Assembly: GCA_963837025.1 (NCBI GenBank)
Contig: CAWILT010000001.1
Coordinates: 248,001-312,000 of the forward strand
Reading direction: 5' to 3'
DNA from: JALZUV01 sp963837025
Lineage (GTDB): Bacteria > Pseudomonadota > Alphaproteobacteria > Rickettsiales > JALZUV01
DNA length: 64,000 nt
The notes under the pieces were generated by a model that was not told the DNA's origin, made no database searches, and saw nothing but the letters and a program-made list of their open reading frames with translations. Position numbers and translations under genes: made by a program. Of this stretch, positions 8,699 through 18,053 are shown one piece after another (position 1 is the stretch's first letter; each line of letters begins with the position of its first letter).

Positions 8699-9334
8699 AT
8701 GAATGCTATTGTTGATTCTCAAGCTGAGTCTGAAGAAGCCCTTAGCGCTGCACAAAATGTGCAAGCGCAGTTGGTTTCTATGCCTTCGCGTGTAACTAAG
8801 TTTGTGGAACATTTAGCAAATCATCCCCTAGATTTCGCTTTAAGTACGGCAGGTTCTGTAGGCGCATTTATGTTTGCAAAAACACTTACCATAGCATTGC
8901 TCGGCTCGCTTGCTACACCTATCGTAGCGGGTATTATTGCAGCAGGTGCTGTGGGAATGTTACGTGCTGGCTTTCAAGCATATCAAAATCGTGATGAAAG
9001 ATTGGAAAAATTACAGCAGAGCGGGAATCCGCCTTCGGCAGAGGATTTACAACAAGCCAATCAAATTAATATTAAGGCCATTTTTAATGCAGGTATTAGA
9101 CATGCCATGATATCGGGTATTGTGGGTTCATTAGTAGGTATGATTCTTAGCCCTGAGATTTTCCCTGAAGATTCCGAAATATTTAATGGAGATCTTACCA
9201 GCCACGGCACACATGCTCATGAAGTTGCCACGCATGAAACTGAATTAGGTGCTTTAAAACTCGAAATACCTCATAGTGAGCGTGTTCTATTAAGCCGCAC
9301 TGCAGCAGAACAGGTATTTGAACAGCAACGCTAA
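8699..9334 (+). CDS. Unknown membrane protein with Gly/Ala-rich helices
   Basis: Not recognised. The 211-residue product has a polar N-terminus, then a cluster of hydrophobic segments: about residues 50-72 (FALSTAGSVGAFMFAKTLTIALLG), 74-92 (ATPIVAGIIAAGAVGML), and a third near 140-155 (HAMISGIVGSLVGMIL). A polar, coiled-coil-prone linker separates the second and third. The C-terminal tail is His/Glu-rich (HGTHAHEVATHETE) and hydrophilic. The Gly-rich helices recall small pore or holin-like membrane proteins, but no family can be named. It is divergent from the coiled-coil protein at 7261-8559, and the two may be regulated together by the inverted repeat between them. Its 3' end overlaps the convergent hydrolase by four bases. 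Confidence 0.7.
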   Translation: MNAIVDSQAESEEALSAAQNVQAQLVSMPSRVTKFVEHLANHPLDFALSTAGSVGAFMFAKTLTIALLGSLATPIVAGIIAAGAVGMLRAGFQAYQNRDERLEKLQQSGNPPSAEDLQQANQINIKAIFNAGIRHAMISGIVGSLVGMILSPEIFPEDSEIFNGDLTSHGTHAHEVATHETELGALKLEIPHSERVLLSRTAAEQVFEQQR

Positions 9335-10230
9335 TTTAAGTTAAGTGCCTTAATCGCGATAAAGATATTATCTTCCTCCGTCACGGCACATAAATGCCCC
9401 CCATTTTTCACCTGTATGAACGTTGGCACATTAGGTAAATGCTTGTTATAACGCTCCGCCATCTCAAACGGCACCACAGTATCGGCTGTGCCATGCAATA
9501 GAATTACGGGCTGCTTAACAGATGAAAGTGCAAAGGGTTGGTTATCAAATTGTAATTCACCATCTATGGCAGGACCCATATACCCTTTTTTATAGGCATT
9601 CTTCAAATCATATAAAAAAAGCTGTCGATAAAAATCTATCTTCAAAATATCTACATCAGCCTGCGGCAGGGTCTTTTGCAAATGTGCCATTAATTTGTCT
9701 GGTTGTTTATTAATGGCATAATCGGTTAGTTTACCAATGGCTGAAACCGAAAATTTAGTTTTATACATCAATCGAAACAGGTTGATATTCTTAGGTAACG
9801 CCACATTTTCGGCTTCTTTCCGTCCATAGCTTAACCAGCCAGATAAGCTTGCAACATAGCTTATGTGCTGCGGCAAATCATAAGCGCATTGAAAGGCATA
9901 GGGCGCACCTCCCGAAATAGCAATAATACCGCATTGTTTAATTTTTAGATGATGCAGCAGTTGCACCATATCGAGCGAGTAATAGCGTAATTCGCGATTT
10001 TCTTGAAAGGTTGAATCGCCAAGTCCGGGTCTATCAGGGGCAATAAAATAATATCCTGCACGCGCTGCGGCATCGCTGGCCATAAATGCCAGCGTATGTG
10101 AGCCCGGAGTACCATGGAAAAACAAAGCAGGCTTCCCGTTCAGGTCGCCAATACGGCGATAAGCTAACGTGCGTCCATCAGCTAGTTTTAACGTTTCAAC
10201 CGCTGGCCAATCAGGTCCGGGAAAATTCAT
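9331..10230 (-). CDS. Alpha/beta-hydrolase fold protein
   Basis: A 299-residue alpha/beta hydrolase of unknown substrate. The oxyanion-hole motif is LFFHGTPGSH, the nucleophile elbow is IAISGGAPYA (Ser within G-x-S-x-G type I-S-G-G), the acid is probably the Asp in LLHGTADTVVPF, and the catalytic His is in NGGHLCAVTEE. No signal peptide is seen, so it is likely cytosolic. It starts immediately after the rmuC stop and is probably co-transcribed with it. Members of this group are annotated as esterases, epoxide hydrolases or proline iminopeptidases; the sequence does not allow a choice. Confidence 0.9.
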   Translation of the reverse strand: MNFPGPDWPAVETLKLADGRTLAYRRIGDLNGKPALFFHGTPGSHTLAFMASDAAARAGYYFIAPDRPGLGDSTFQENRELRYYSLDMVQLLHHLKIKQCGIIAISGGAPYAFQCAYDLPQHISYVASLSGWLSYGRKEAENVALPKNINLFRLMYKTKFSVSAIGKLTDYAINKQPDKLMAHLQKTLPQADVDILKIDFYRQLFLYDLKNAYKKGYMGPAIDGELQFDNQPFALSSVKQPVILLHGTADTVVPFEMAERYNKHLPNVPTFIQVKNGGHLCAVTEEDNIFIAIKALNLN

Positions 10231-11508
10231 TTAACTGCTCTTTCGTTTATCTTCGAGTGTGGTTATCTTATTGTCATCTTGCGATTCATGTTCGCCTTCA
10301 ATCCACTGGTTGGTTTCGCGCATTTCATACGTGGGCAATTTGGTGGGAATCTTTTTATTACCTTCAGGTGAGATGCCTAATTTCTCAATATTGCGCAAGC
10401 GCGGCAGCAGCGTGCCATTGAACGACGCTGTGAATTTATTGTAATTATCGGCTGCGCTTTTAATGGCCTTACCAGTGCGCTCTAAGTGGCTGGCGCTTAT
10501 CGCTAAACCCGCTAAAATACGTTCAATTTCCTTTACTATTTTCTCGCGATTTTCATCGCGTTTAAGCTCGGCTATTTGCATGCTGGCAATGCTACACAAG
10601 CCATGTAAACCTGCAGGCCCTACGGCAATAATATTGTGTACTTGCATCTTTTGGCGAAAGCTTGGATCAATCGAATCTAAACGCGATACGGCCGCATCCG
10701 ATGCAATATACATCACGTTAATAATTTGCGGATGAGGGTCATTGCCACTGCGTCGCCGATAATCATCAATCACCGATGCGGTATAGTTTTTCAAAGCCAA
10801 ACTACTAATGTGCTTATGCATCGATTTTTTGAAGTTGGTTTCAGCCAAGGCTTTTTCATGCTCGGTTTGGGCGGCGGCCAGTTCCAATTCAAATTTACTA
10901 GCTTTGCAGTCAATAATCATCAGCCGGTCATAGGGTAAATACACAATGCCATCAGGGCGGAAATTAGTACCTTCATCATTGGTAATGCTGGCTTGTAAGT
11001 TAAAGTCAATCGTGCGCTGCAAGCCTAAGCTTAGCAATAAATTTTCTAATGATACTTCGGTTAATTGCCCAGCCGTGCCAGGTGAGGCCATGGTTCGCCA
11101 CAAGGTATCGGCTTTTTCCTGCGTTTGGCGGTTAACCTCGCCAATCGCCGCAACTGAATTAGCTAACTCACCAAATTGTTTAAGAAATTTCTGCTGTTCA
11201 GTCTCGGCTTTTTGCCCCATTTCAGTTTTCACCGCATCCGATTCGCGTTTGTGATCTGCCAATAATTTACTTGAAAGCTCTTGCCCAACAGCCATCACAC
11301 TGGCACGCGCGGCATTTTTAAAGCTGGTGCTAAATCGCTCCGATGCCTCAGCATCCGCTTGCAGTTTAATGATATGTTCACGTTGAGCAGCTAGTTTGCT
11401 GTGATATTTTGAAATGCGTGTAATATGTAGGATAATCAACACAAGCAGCAAGGCACTTAAGATGATGAGCGCTGGTAGCGCAAAATTGGCTGGTATAACA
11501 GGCATCAT
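10231..11508 (-). CDS. rmuC: DNA recombination protein RmuC homologue
   Basis: RmuC proteins limit inversions and rearrangements at short inverted repeats; a nuclease-like core is predicted in the family but the mechanism is little known. The 425-residue protein has an N-terminal membrane helix (residues 8-28), a coiled coil, then the conserved core: RPDGIVYLPYDRLMIIDCKAS with the PD-(D/E)XK-like D-x-K pattern, HISSLALKNY, and GPAGLHGLCSIASMQIAE. The C-terminus has the usual helical repeat (AGLAISASHLERTGKAI). It is divergent from glmU. I see no deletion relative to the family. Confidence 0.93.
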   Translation of the reverse strand: MMPVIPANFALPALIILSALLLVLIILHITRISKYHSKLAAQREHIIKLQADAEASERFSTSFKNAARASVMAVGQELSSKLLADHKRESDAVKTEMGQKAETEQQKFLKQFGELANSVAAIGEVNRQTQEKADTLWRTMASPGTAGQLTEVSLENLLLSLGLQRTIDFNLQASITNDEGTNFRPDGIVYLPYDRLMIIDCKASKFELELAAAQTEHEKALAETNFKKSMHKHISSLALKNYTASVIDDYRRRSGNDPHPQIINVMYIASDAAVSRLDSIDPSFRQKMQVHNIIAVGPAGLHGLCSIASMQIAELKRDENREKIVKEIERILAGLAISASHLERTGKAIKSAADNYNKFTASFNGTLLPRLRNIEKLGISPEGNKKIPTKLPTYEMRETNQWIEGEHESQDDNKITTLEDKRKSS

Positions 11509-11570
11509 TTACCGTAATTTGTTAGTATTATTTAGAGAAAACAACCTAAGCGATTTTGGAGCCTGATGCT

Positions 11571-12902
11571 ATGAAAAAACCACCTTTAGCGTGCGTAATA
11601 TTGTGTGCGGGTCAAGGCACGCGTATGAAATCGGCTTTACCTAAAGTGTTACATGAAGTTGCAGGTTTGCCGATGATTGGCCATGTTATCCATGCAGCAT
11701 CCGAACTTAACGCTGAAGAATTAGTGGTTGTAACAGGGCCTTCCATGCCGCAAGTGGGGCAGGTGGCACAATCAATAAATCTAGATGTAAAAATCGCTAT
11801 TCAGCACGAGGCTTTAGGCACAGGCCACGCTGTTCGGGCTGCGGAGGCGGCACTTGAAGGGTTCGAAGGCTTAGTATTTGTGCTCTATGGCGACACACCA
11901 CTTATTTCCGCTCAAACATTGCATGAAATGACTTTGACGGGGGCTACCGTAACCGTGCTGGGCATGCGCCCAAAAGACCCAGCAGCCTATGGTCGTTTAA
12001 TGGTGGATGATCAAAATCATCTCATCCGCATAGTTGAATATAACGATGCAAATGCGCAAGAGCGTGCGATTGACTTATGCAATTCAGGCGTTATGGCTGT
12101 GCAAGCCCAAGATTTGTTTCGCTATTTGCGCGAGATTAAAAACCAAAATGCAAAAAACGAATATTATCTGACCGATATTGTAGAGCTCGCTTGCAAAAAA
12201 GGTAAACATTGCGCTGTGGTTGAAGCCGCAGAAGAAACATTGCTCGGTGTTAATAGCAGGCAAGATCTTGCTCGCGCTGAAGTGGCATATCAACAATCTA
12301 GACGGGCGCAGTTAATGGATAGTGGCGTAACCATGCTAGCGCCGGATACCGTAATGCTGCATCACGACACCTATATTGAAGCGGATGTTATCATTGAGCC
12401 TAACGTTATTTTTGGTGAAGGGGTTGAGGTTTTTAGCGGTGCCACCATTCGTGCTTTTTCCTATCTTGAGGGGGCATCGGTTGGATGTGGCGCAATAGTA
12501 GGCCCTTATGCGCGATTACGTCCCGGAACACATTTAGGTGCAGATGTTCGCGTGGGCAATTTTGTTGAAATTAAAAATGCCGAGCTAGGCGAGGGTGCAA
12601 AGGTAAATCACTTAAGTTATGTGGGTGATGCAACCATTGGCGCATTTGCTAATATTGGTGCAGGCACCATTACCTGCAACTATGATGGCTTCCAAAAATC
12701 GCGAACTATCATTGGCGATCATGCATTTATTGGTTCTAATAGTGCTCTGGTTGCCCCTGTAGAAATTGGCGAAGGGGCAATTATCGGTGCAGGTAGCACC
12801 ATTACCGAAGATGTAGAAAGTGATGCATTGAGTATGACTCGCCCTCAACAATTGCATCGCATAGGTTGGGCACAACAGTTTCGCACTAAGCGCCAAAACT
12901 AA
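11571..12902 (+). CDS. glmU: Bifunctional GlcNAc-1-P uridyltransferase / GlcN-1-P acetyltransferase
   Basis: GlmU acetylates glucosamine-1-phosphate and then couples it to UTP, giving UDP-GlcNAc for peptidoglycan and LPS. The N-terminal nucleotidyltransferase domain has LCAGQGTRMKSALPKVLHE and YGDTPL. The C-terminal half is a left-handed beta helix of hexapeptide repeats with RLRPGTHLGADVRVGNFVE, NHLSYVGDA and the acetyl-CoA-site NIGAGTITCNYDG. The ATG at 11571 has a GGAG site nine bases upstream, so the TTG at 11556 is not used; the protein is then 443 residues. It is monocistronic and divergent from rmuC. Confidence 0.97.
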   Translation: MKKPPLACVILCAGQGTRMKSALPKVLHEVAGLPMIGHVIHAASELNAEELVVVTGPSMPQVGQVAQSINLDVKIAIQHEALGTGHAVRAAEAALEGFEGLVFVLYGDTPLISAQTLHEMTLTGATVTVLGMRPKDPAAYGRLMVDDQNHLIRIVEYNDANAQERAIDLCNSGVMAVQAQDLFRYLREIKNQNAKNEYYLTDIVELACKKGKHCAVVEAAEETLLGVNSRQDLARAEVAYQQSRRAQLMDSGVTMLAPDTVMLHHDTYIEADVIIEPNVIFGEGVEVFSGATIRAFSYLEGASVGCGAIVGPYARLRPGTHLGADVRVGNFVEIKNAELGEGAKVNHLSYVGDATIGAFANIGAGTITCNYDGFQKSRTIIGDHAFIGSNSALVAPVEIGEGAIIGAGSTITEDVESDALSMTRPQQLHRIGWAQQFRTKRQN

Positions 12903-12946
12903 AGCTCAATTTTTTAACATTTATGACAAAAAATTCATCTGCCTAT

Positions 12947-12975
12947 CTTGTAATAGGATTAATGCTTGCCTATAT
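12947..12975 (+). promoter_or_regulatory. Candidate RpoH (heat-shock) promoter of dnaK
   Basis: CTTG (12947-12950), an 18-base spacer and CCTATAT (12969-12975) match the alphaproteobacterial sigma-32 pattern CTTG-N17/18-CYTATNT at every fixed position. It lies 51 bp upstream of the dnaK start, where a heat-shock promoter is expected. Confidence 0.7.
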
Positions 12976-13026
12976 CCCTATCATCGAAACAACAACTATT
13001 TAGTTAAATCAAAGGGGTAGAGTTCC

Positions 13027-14946
13027 ATGAGCAAAGTTATTGGGATTGATTTAGGGACAACAAATTCATGCGTAGCCGTGATGGATGGTAAAGAACCTAA
13101 AATTATTGAAAATTCAGAAGGTGCACGTACAACGCCTTCAATGGTCGCTATTACTGAAAGTGGCGAAAAGTTAGTCGGGCATCCAGCTAAACGTCAGGCC
13201 GTAACCAATCCGGAAAATACAATTTTTGCGGTAAAGCGTCTTATTGGCCGTCCGTTTGATGATGAAACGACTAAGAAAGATATTGATTTAGTTCCTTATA
13301 AAATCGTTAAGGCCGATAATGGTGATGCGTGGGTGCAGGCTCAGGGTGATAAATATAGCCCAAGCCAGATATCAGCTTTCACACTGCAAAAGATGAAAGA
13401 AACCGCTGAGAGCTATTTGGGTGAAAAGGTTGATAAAGCGGTTATTACTGTTCCTGCATATTTTAACGATGCGCAGCGCCAAGCTACCAAAGATGCCGGT
13501 AAAATTGCGGGCTTAGAAGTACTTCGTATTATTAATGAGCCAACCGCCGCGGCGCTGGCTTATGGTTTAGATAAAAAAGAAGGTCAAACCATTGCTGTTT
13601 ACGATTTGGGTGGTGGTACATTCGATGTATCCATTCTTGAAATCGGTGATGGCGTGTTTGAAGTGAAATCAACCAACGGCGATACATTCTTAGGTGGTGA
13701 AGACTTTGATATGGCTATCATCGAATATCTCATTGCAGAGTTCAAAAAGGATTCTGGCATTGATTTGAAAGAAGATAAGTTAGCGCTTCAGCGTTTGAAA
13801 GAGTCAGCTGAAAAAGCAAAGATTGAGCTTTCGTCAACGCAACAAACGGAAGTAAATTTGCCGTTTATCACAGCAGATGCCGCAGGGCCAAAACATTTAA
13901 ACGTTAAATTAACGCGTGCTAAAATGGAAAGCCTGGTGGAAGATTTAGTTGATCGCACGATTAAGCCTTGTAAAGCAGCGTTAAAAGATGCCGGCCTTAA
14001 AGCATCCGATATTGATGAAGTAATTTTGGTAGGTGGCATGACCCGCATGCCAAAAGTTCAAGAAAAAGTAAAAGAATTTTTCGGTAAAGAGCCTCATAAA
14101 GGCGTTAACCCTGATGAAGTGGTTGCCATGGGCGCGGCCATTCAAGGTGGCGTATTACAGGGCGATGTTAAAGATGTTCTGCTGCTTGATGTTACCCCGC
14201 TTTCTTTGGGTATTGAAACCTTAGGCGGCGTTTTCACGCGCTTGATTGATCGCAACACCACCATTCCAACTAAAAAATCGCAGGTCTTTTCAACGGCTGA
14301 TGATAATCAATCTGCTGTAACCATTCGCGTATTCCAAGGGGAGCGCGAAATGGCAGCAGATAATAAATTACTCGGCCAGTTCGATTTAGTGGGCATTCCT
14401 TCCGCTCCGCGTGGCATGCCGCAAATTGAAGTGATTTTTGATATTGATGTAAATGGTTTGGTGAATGTTACCGCTAAAGATAAAGCGACCAACAAAGAGC
14501 AGCAAATTCGTATTCAAGCTTCTGGTGGTTTGTCTGATGGCGATATTGAACAGATGGTTAAAGATGCTGAAGCCAATGCTGATGCGGATAAAGAGCGCAA
14601 AAAGTTGGTAGAATCGCGCAACCAGGCTGAAAGCCTTATCCATATGACTGAAAAAAATCTCGAAGAATATGGCGATAAAGTTTCAAGCGGTGAAAAGCAA
14701 GAAATTGAAGATGCTATAACAGCATTAAAATCAGCTGTAGAATCAGATAATGCTGAAGATATTGATGCTAAACTTGATGCATTGCAAAAGGCTTCCATGA
14801 AAATGGGTGAGGCAATCTATAAAGCACAGCAATCTGAAGGGGCAGAAGATTTAGCGGAAGGCGAAACGTCTGAAACAACTGAAGCCGGATCAGAAGAAAT
14901 TTTAGATGCTGAATTTGAAGAAGTCGACGAAGATAAGAAAGACTAA
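13027..14946 (+). CDS. dnaK: Chaperone protein DnaK (Hsp70)
   Basis: DnaK is the main cytosolic Hsp70 chaperone, cycling on clients with DnaJ and GrpE. The 639-residue product is full length: ATPase domain with IGIDLGTTNSCVAVMDG, AVITVPAYFNDAQRQATKDAG, INEPTAAALAYGLDKK and YDLGGGTFDVSILE. The linker and substrate domain (DVLLLDVTPLSLGIETLGG) and a helical lid follow, with an acidic tail ending EEVDEDKKD. AAAGGGG lies eight bases before the ATG. A heat-shock promoter precedes it, and a stem-loop separates it from dnaJ. A second Hsp70, HscA, is encoded in the Fe-S cluster of this window. Confidence 0.99.
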   Translation: MSKVIGIDLGTTNSCVAVMDGKEPKIIENSEGARTTPSMVAITESGEKLVGHPAKRQAVTNPENTIFAVKRLIGRPFDDETTKKDIDLVPYKIVKADNGDAWVQAQGDKYSPSQISAFTLQKMKETAESYLGEKVDKAVITVPAYFNDAQRQATKDAGKIAGLEVLRIINEPTAAALAYGLDKKEGQTIAVYDLGGGTFDVSILEIGDGVFEVKSTNGDTFLGGEDFDMAIIEYLIAEFKKDSGIDLKEDKLALQRLKESAEKAKIELSSTQQTEVNLPFITADAAGPKHLNVKLTRAKMESLVEDLVDRTIKPCKAALKDAGLKASDIDEVILVGGMTRMPKVQEKVKEFFGKEPHKGVNPDEVVAMGAAIQGGVLQGDVKDVLLLDVTPLSLGIETLGGVFTRLIDRNTTIPTKKSQVFSTADDNQSAVTIRVFQGEREMAADNKLLGQFDLVGIPSAPRGMPQIEVIFDIDVNGLVNVTAKDKATNKEQQIRIQASGGLSDGDIEQMVKDAEANADADKERKKLVESRNQAESLIHMTEKNLEEYGDKVSSGEKQEIEDAITALKSAVESDNAEDIDAKLDALQKASMKMGEAIYKAQQSEGAEDLAEGETSETTEAGSEEILDAEFEEVDEDKKD

Positions 14947-14996
14947 AGGCAAACCCGCTCTCCAACCTAATGGTAAAGGTTGTAGAGCTTTGCTTT
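14946..14996 (+). promoter_or_regulatory. Long stem-loop in the dnaK-dnaJ gap
   Basis: GCTCT-CAACCT (14957-14968) pairs with AGGTTG-AGAGC (14977-14988) with one mismatch and an eight-base loop. Beyond a CCC bulge, AAGGCAAA (14946-14953) pairs with TTTGCTTT (14989-14996), one of the pairs being G-U. It starts at the dnaK stop and ends nine bases before dnaJ. Hairpins here are known in several dnaKJ operons and usually lower dnaJ expression or protect the dnaK 3' end; that role is inferred. Confidence 0.6.
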
Positions 14997-15005
14997 AGTA
15001 ATATT

Positions 15006-16175
15006 ATGGCTGATTTTTACGAAACTCTTGGCGTGTCAAAAACCGCAGACGAAAAAGAACTGAAAAGCGCTTACCGCAAACTTGCGATGAAATATCATCC
15101 CGATCAGAACCAGGGCGATGAAAAAGCAGAAGCAAAGTTCAAAGAAATTTCGGTTGCTTATGATACCTTAAAAGACCCCCAAAAACGTGCCGCTTATGAC
15201 AGATATGGTCATGACGCATTTCAGCAAGGCATGGGCGGTGGCGCTGCTGGAGCAGGTGCTGCGGGTTTTGATTTTGGTGGCGCGAGCTTCTCTGATATTT
15301 TTGAAGATTTGTTTGGCGGCGGTGGAGGTGGCGGCTTTGCTGGTGCGCAAGCACGTGGTGGCTCGGCACGTGGAGGCGCGGCACGCGGCGCTGACTTGCG
15401 TCATAATTTAGCGATTAGTTTAGAAGATGCATTTAAAGGCAAACAAAGCCAAGTTAAAGTCACCACTTCTGTTTCGTGCGAACCTTGCGATGGTAGTGGA
15501 GCCGAAAAAGGCACAAAACCTGAAACGTGTACCACCTGTAACGGTCGTGGAAAAGTGCGCGCTCAACAAGGGTTCTTTACGGTTGAACGTACATGTCATA
15601 CCTGTCAGGGGCTAGGGCGAATTATTAAAAATCCTTGCAAAAAATGTGCTGGATCGGGTCGAGTACGAAAAGAGAAATCGTTAAAAGTGACGATACCGGC
15701 AGGGGTAGAAGAGGGGACACGAATACGCTTAAGTGGTGAGGGCGAAGCAGGCATGCGTGGTGGTCCGGCAGGCGATTTATATATTTTCCTCAATATTAAA
15801 CCTCATCCAATATTTCAACGCGCTAGCACCGATTTACATTGTCGTGTGCCCGTACCGATGACAACAGCCGCGCTTGGTGGGGCGGTTGAAGTTCCTACGA
15901 TTGAAGGTGGACGCGTTAAAGTGACCATTCCTGCGGGCACCCAATCAGGCCGCCAATTCCGGTTGAAAGATAAAGGCATGTCAGTAATGCGTTCATCAGG
16001 TTTACGTGGCGATATGTATGTACATGCAGCGGTTGAAACGCCTGTCAATTTGAGCAAAAAGCAAAAAGATTTACTCAAAGATTTTGCCGGTGATAAAGAT
16101 AGCAAACAAAATAGCCCTGAATCAGAAGGATTTTTTACCCGCGTTAAAGACTTCTGGGAAGATTTAAAAGATTAA
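15006..16175 (+). CDS. dnaJ: Co-chaperone DnaJ (Hsp40)
   Basis: DnaJ delivers clients to DnaK and stimulates its ATPase. The 389-residue protein has the J domain with the HPD triad (KYHPDQNQGD), a Gly-rich region, four zinc-binding repeats (CEPCDGSGAE, CTTCNGRGKV, CHTCQGLGRI, CKKCAGSGRV) and the two C-terminal barrels. The start is set at MADFYETLGV, the conserved N-terminus; an upstream ATG at 14970 lies within the intergenic hairpin and would add a non-conserved extension. No clear Shine-Dalgarno precedes 15006, which fits translation limited by the hairpin. The 3' end overlaps the convergent prepilin gene by four bases. Confidence 0.97.
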   Translation: MADFYETLGVSKTADEKELKSAYRKLAMKYHPDQNQGDEKAEAKFKEISVAYDTLKDPQKRAAYDRYGHDAFQQGMGGGAAGAGAAGFDFGGASFSDIFEDLFGGGGGGGFAGAQARGGSARGGAARGADLRHNLAISLEDAFKGKQSQVKVTTSVSCEPCDGSGAEKGTKPETCTTCNGRGKVRAQQGFFTVERTCHTCQGLGRIIKNPCKKCAGSGRVRKEKSLKVTIPAGVEEGTRIRLSGEGEAGMRGGPAGDLYIFLNIKPHPIFQRASTDLHCRVPVPMTTAALGGAVEVPTIEGGRVKVTIPAGTQSGRQFRLKDKGMSVMRSSGLRGDMYVHAAVETPVNLSKKQKDLLKDFAGDKDSKQNSPESEGFFTRVKDFWEDLKD

Positions 16176-16963
16176 TTCACCCGATAAGCCAGCGTGCAGC
16201 TAAACTCGCCATAATTGGTGTTGTAGGCAGCATTAAAAACGCAATTAGTTGCACCGTTAATTGTCGTTCTATTAATCTTACCATAATCATTTGTTATGGG
16301 TGTGTAGCTATCAGATACAAAAACCTGTCCAGTCAATGGTAAGCTATCATCAATTTTCTCATCAATTTGAAAAGCGGTTATAGGATTTAATGCATCATTG
16401 CCAATATTTCCTGCGCCATCTAGCCGCGCTTGTCGTTGTGCTCCAGCACCTAATATAAAATATAAGCTGGTTGCGCTTGAGGCTGCGGTCAATCCAAATC
16501 CATTTTTTAACACTGGATAGAAACTACCCGCATTTTGTGTCGTTAAGCAGCTTCCTCCATCAGCTTGTAATGCTGCAGTCATTAAACCTGATTGCACTAA
16601 ATGAAACCAAAAATTCGCTAACTCGCCATTATTAAAAATTTCTGCACCCGTATAATCATCTAATATACCATCACCATCCCCGTTATAAGATGATGAGCCG
16701 GTTAAACAGCTAATGTTAACACCATCTTTTTGATGGAATGAAAAATCAGTCGCGTTTGATATATCGCCAGGAATTTGCCCATATTTATCTTTAAATAAAT
16801 TCATGGAAGTGGCATAGGCGTTAATATCGCGCAAATCAGATTTGATGCTGGCAGAACGAATCATATCTTGTCCAGCAACAATTGCGCCAATGATGAAACC
16901 AATTATAACCAAAACCACTGCCAATTCAATTAATGTAAAGCCACATTTGTCGTATGTTTTCAT
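16172..16963 (-). CDS. Type IV prepilin-like protein with Ca-binding-type loop
   Basis: The N-terminus is a class III signal: an eight-residue leader MKTYDKCG, then FTLIELAVVLVIIGFIIGAI with Glu at +5, as cleaved by prepilin peptidase. The 263-residue protein continues with the amphipathic helix usual in pilins and pseudopilins, and a globular domain with four Cys. A DxDxDG-like loop (NGDGDGILDDY) precedes FWFHLVQSGLM; the same pair of motifs occurs in the second prepilin of this window at 50318. The start is the ATG overlapping the glpX stop (ATGA); an upstream in-frame Met would put five extra residues before the leader. No other pilus or type II secretion gene is adjacent, so its partner machinery is elsewhere. 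Confidence 0.85.
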   Translation of the reverse strand: MKTYDKCGFTLIELAVVLVIIGFIIGAIVAGQDMIRSASIKSDLRDINAYATSMNLFKDKYGQIPGDISNATDFSFHQKDGVNISCLTGSSSYNGDGDGILDDYTGAEIFNNGELANFWFHLVQSGLMTAALQADGGSCLTTQNAGSFYPVLKNGFGLTAASSATSLYFILGAGAQRQARLDGAGNIGNDALNPITAFQIDEKIDDSLPLTGQVFVSDSYTPITNDYGKINRTTINGATNCVFNAAYNTNYGEFSCTLAYRVN

Positions 16964-17982
16964 GCAGAATCCACCCATGTCTTGCGGTTGAAATTATGTT
17001 GCGCGTGAATATCGCGCACGGTGCCAGTTTTGCTGCGCATTATGATAGAGTGCGTTTGGGCATTGCCTGCTGAGCGGCGAACGCCTTGCAATAAAGGGCC
17101 ATCGGTTACGCCCGTTGCTGCAAACATCACTTCACCCTTGGCTAAATCATGCATTTCATATTTTTTATCTAAATCGCTAATGCCCATACGCTGTGCGCGT
17201 TCGCGCTGCTGGTCTGAGTCAAATAATAATCGCCCTTGCATTTGTCCGCCAATACAACGCAGCGCTGCGGCCGCCAGAACCCCTTCAGGAGCGCCACCAA
17301 TGCCCATATAAATATCAATGGTTGTTTCAGGCTTTGTGGTGGCAATAATGCCGGTAATATCGCCATCAGAAATAAGCAATATGCGCGCGCCAGCTTCACG
17401 AATATCATCGATTAATTTGGTGTGTCTTTCACGGTCAAGCACACAAACTACAATATCGCGCAGTTCTTTGCCCTTAGCTTTGGCCAAAGCATTTAAATTC
17501 TCTGCAACGCTATTATCTAAATCTACTATATTTTTTGGTAACCCTCCGCCTACAGCGATTTTGTCCATATAGACATCAGGCGCGTGTAAAAATCCGTTTT
17601 TACTGGCCATAGCTAACACTGCGATTGAGTTAAAGCCGCCCTTAGCACATGTTGTGGTTCCCTCCAAAGGGTCTAGCGCAATATCTACTTGGGGGCCTTT
17701 GGCCGTTCCCACTTTTTCACCAATGTAAAGCATGGGGGCTTCGTCACGCTCCCCTTCGCCAATAACCACCGTACCATCCATATCAAGGTTATTGAGCACC
17801 AATCGCATGGCTTCTACCGCGGCATTATCAGCCATTTTTTCATCACCACGGCCAATCCAGCGCGATGCGGCTAATGCAGCAGCTTCGGTAATGCGCACCG
17901 CTTCGAGTGCCAAATTTCTATCCATGGTAAAACTCTCATCATCAAATGACTCGGCAGAGGGTTTGGGTAGTGAATATGACAT
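16960..17982 (-). CDS. glpX: Class II fructose-1,6-bisphosphatase GlpX
   Basis: GlpX hydrolyses fructose-1,6-bisphosphate in gluconeogenesis, with Mn/Mg. Signatures: WIGRGDEKMADNAAVEAMR, GTVVIGEGERDEAPMLYIGE, and the metal site DIALDPLEGTTTCAKGG. The start at MSYSLPKPS is preferred because AAGGAG lies seven bases before it; an upstream Met adds 14 unconserved residues. The length of 340 residues matches the family. It is divergent from gap-pgk with a 71-bp gap, so sugar-phosphate genes acting in the gluconeogenic direction share one control region. It is translationally coupled to the prepilin gene, an unlikely functional partner. Confidence 0.96.
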   Translation of the reverse strand: MSYSLPKPSAESFDDESFTMDRNLALEAVRITEAAALAASRWIGRGDEKMADNAAVEAMRLVLNNLDMDGTVVIGEGERDEAPMLYIGEKVGTAKGPQVDIALDPLEGTTTCAKGGFNSIAVLAMASKNGFLHAPDVYMDKIAVGGGLPKNIVDLDNSVAENLNALAKAKGKELRDIVVCVLDRERHTKLIDDIREAGARILLISDGDITGIIATTKPETTIDIYMGIGGAPEGVLAAAALRCIGGQMQGRLLFDSDQQRERAQRMGISDLDKKYEMHDLAKGEVMFAATGVTDGPLLQGVRRSAGNAQTHSIIMRSKTGTVRDIHAQHNFNRKTWVDSA

Positions 17983-18053
17983 GAAAAGCTCCTTGAGAGT
18001 TATCTCGTAACCTATCATAACCAATTAAACATATCACTAAAGAGGAAACCGCA

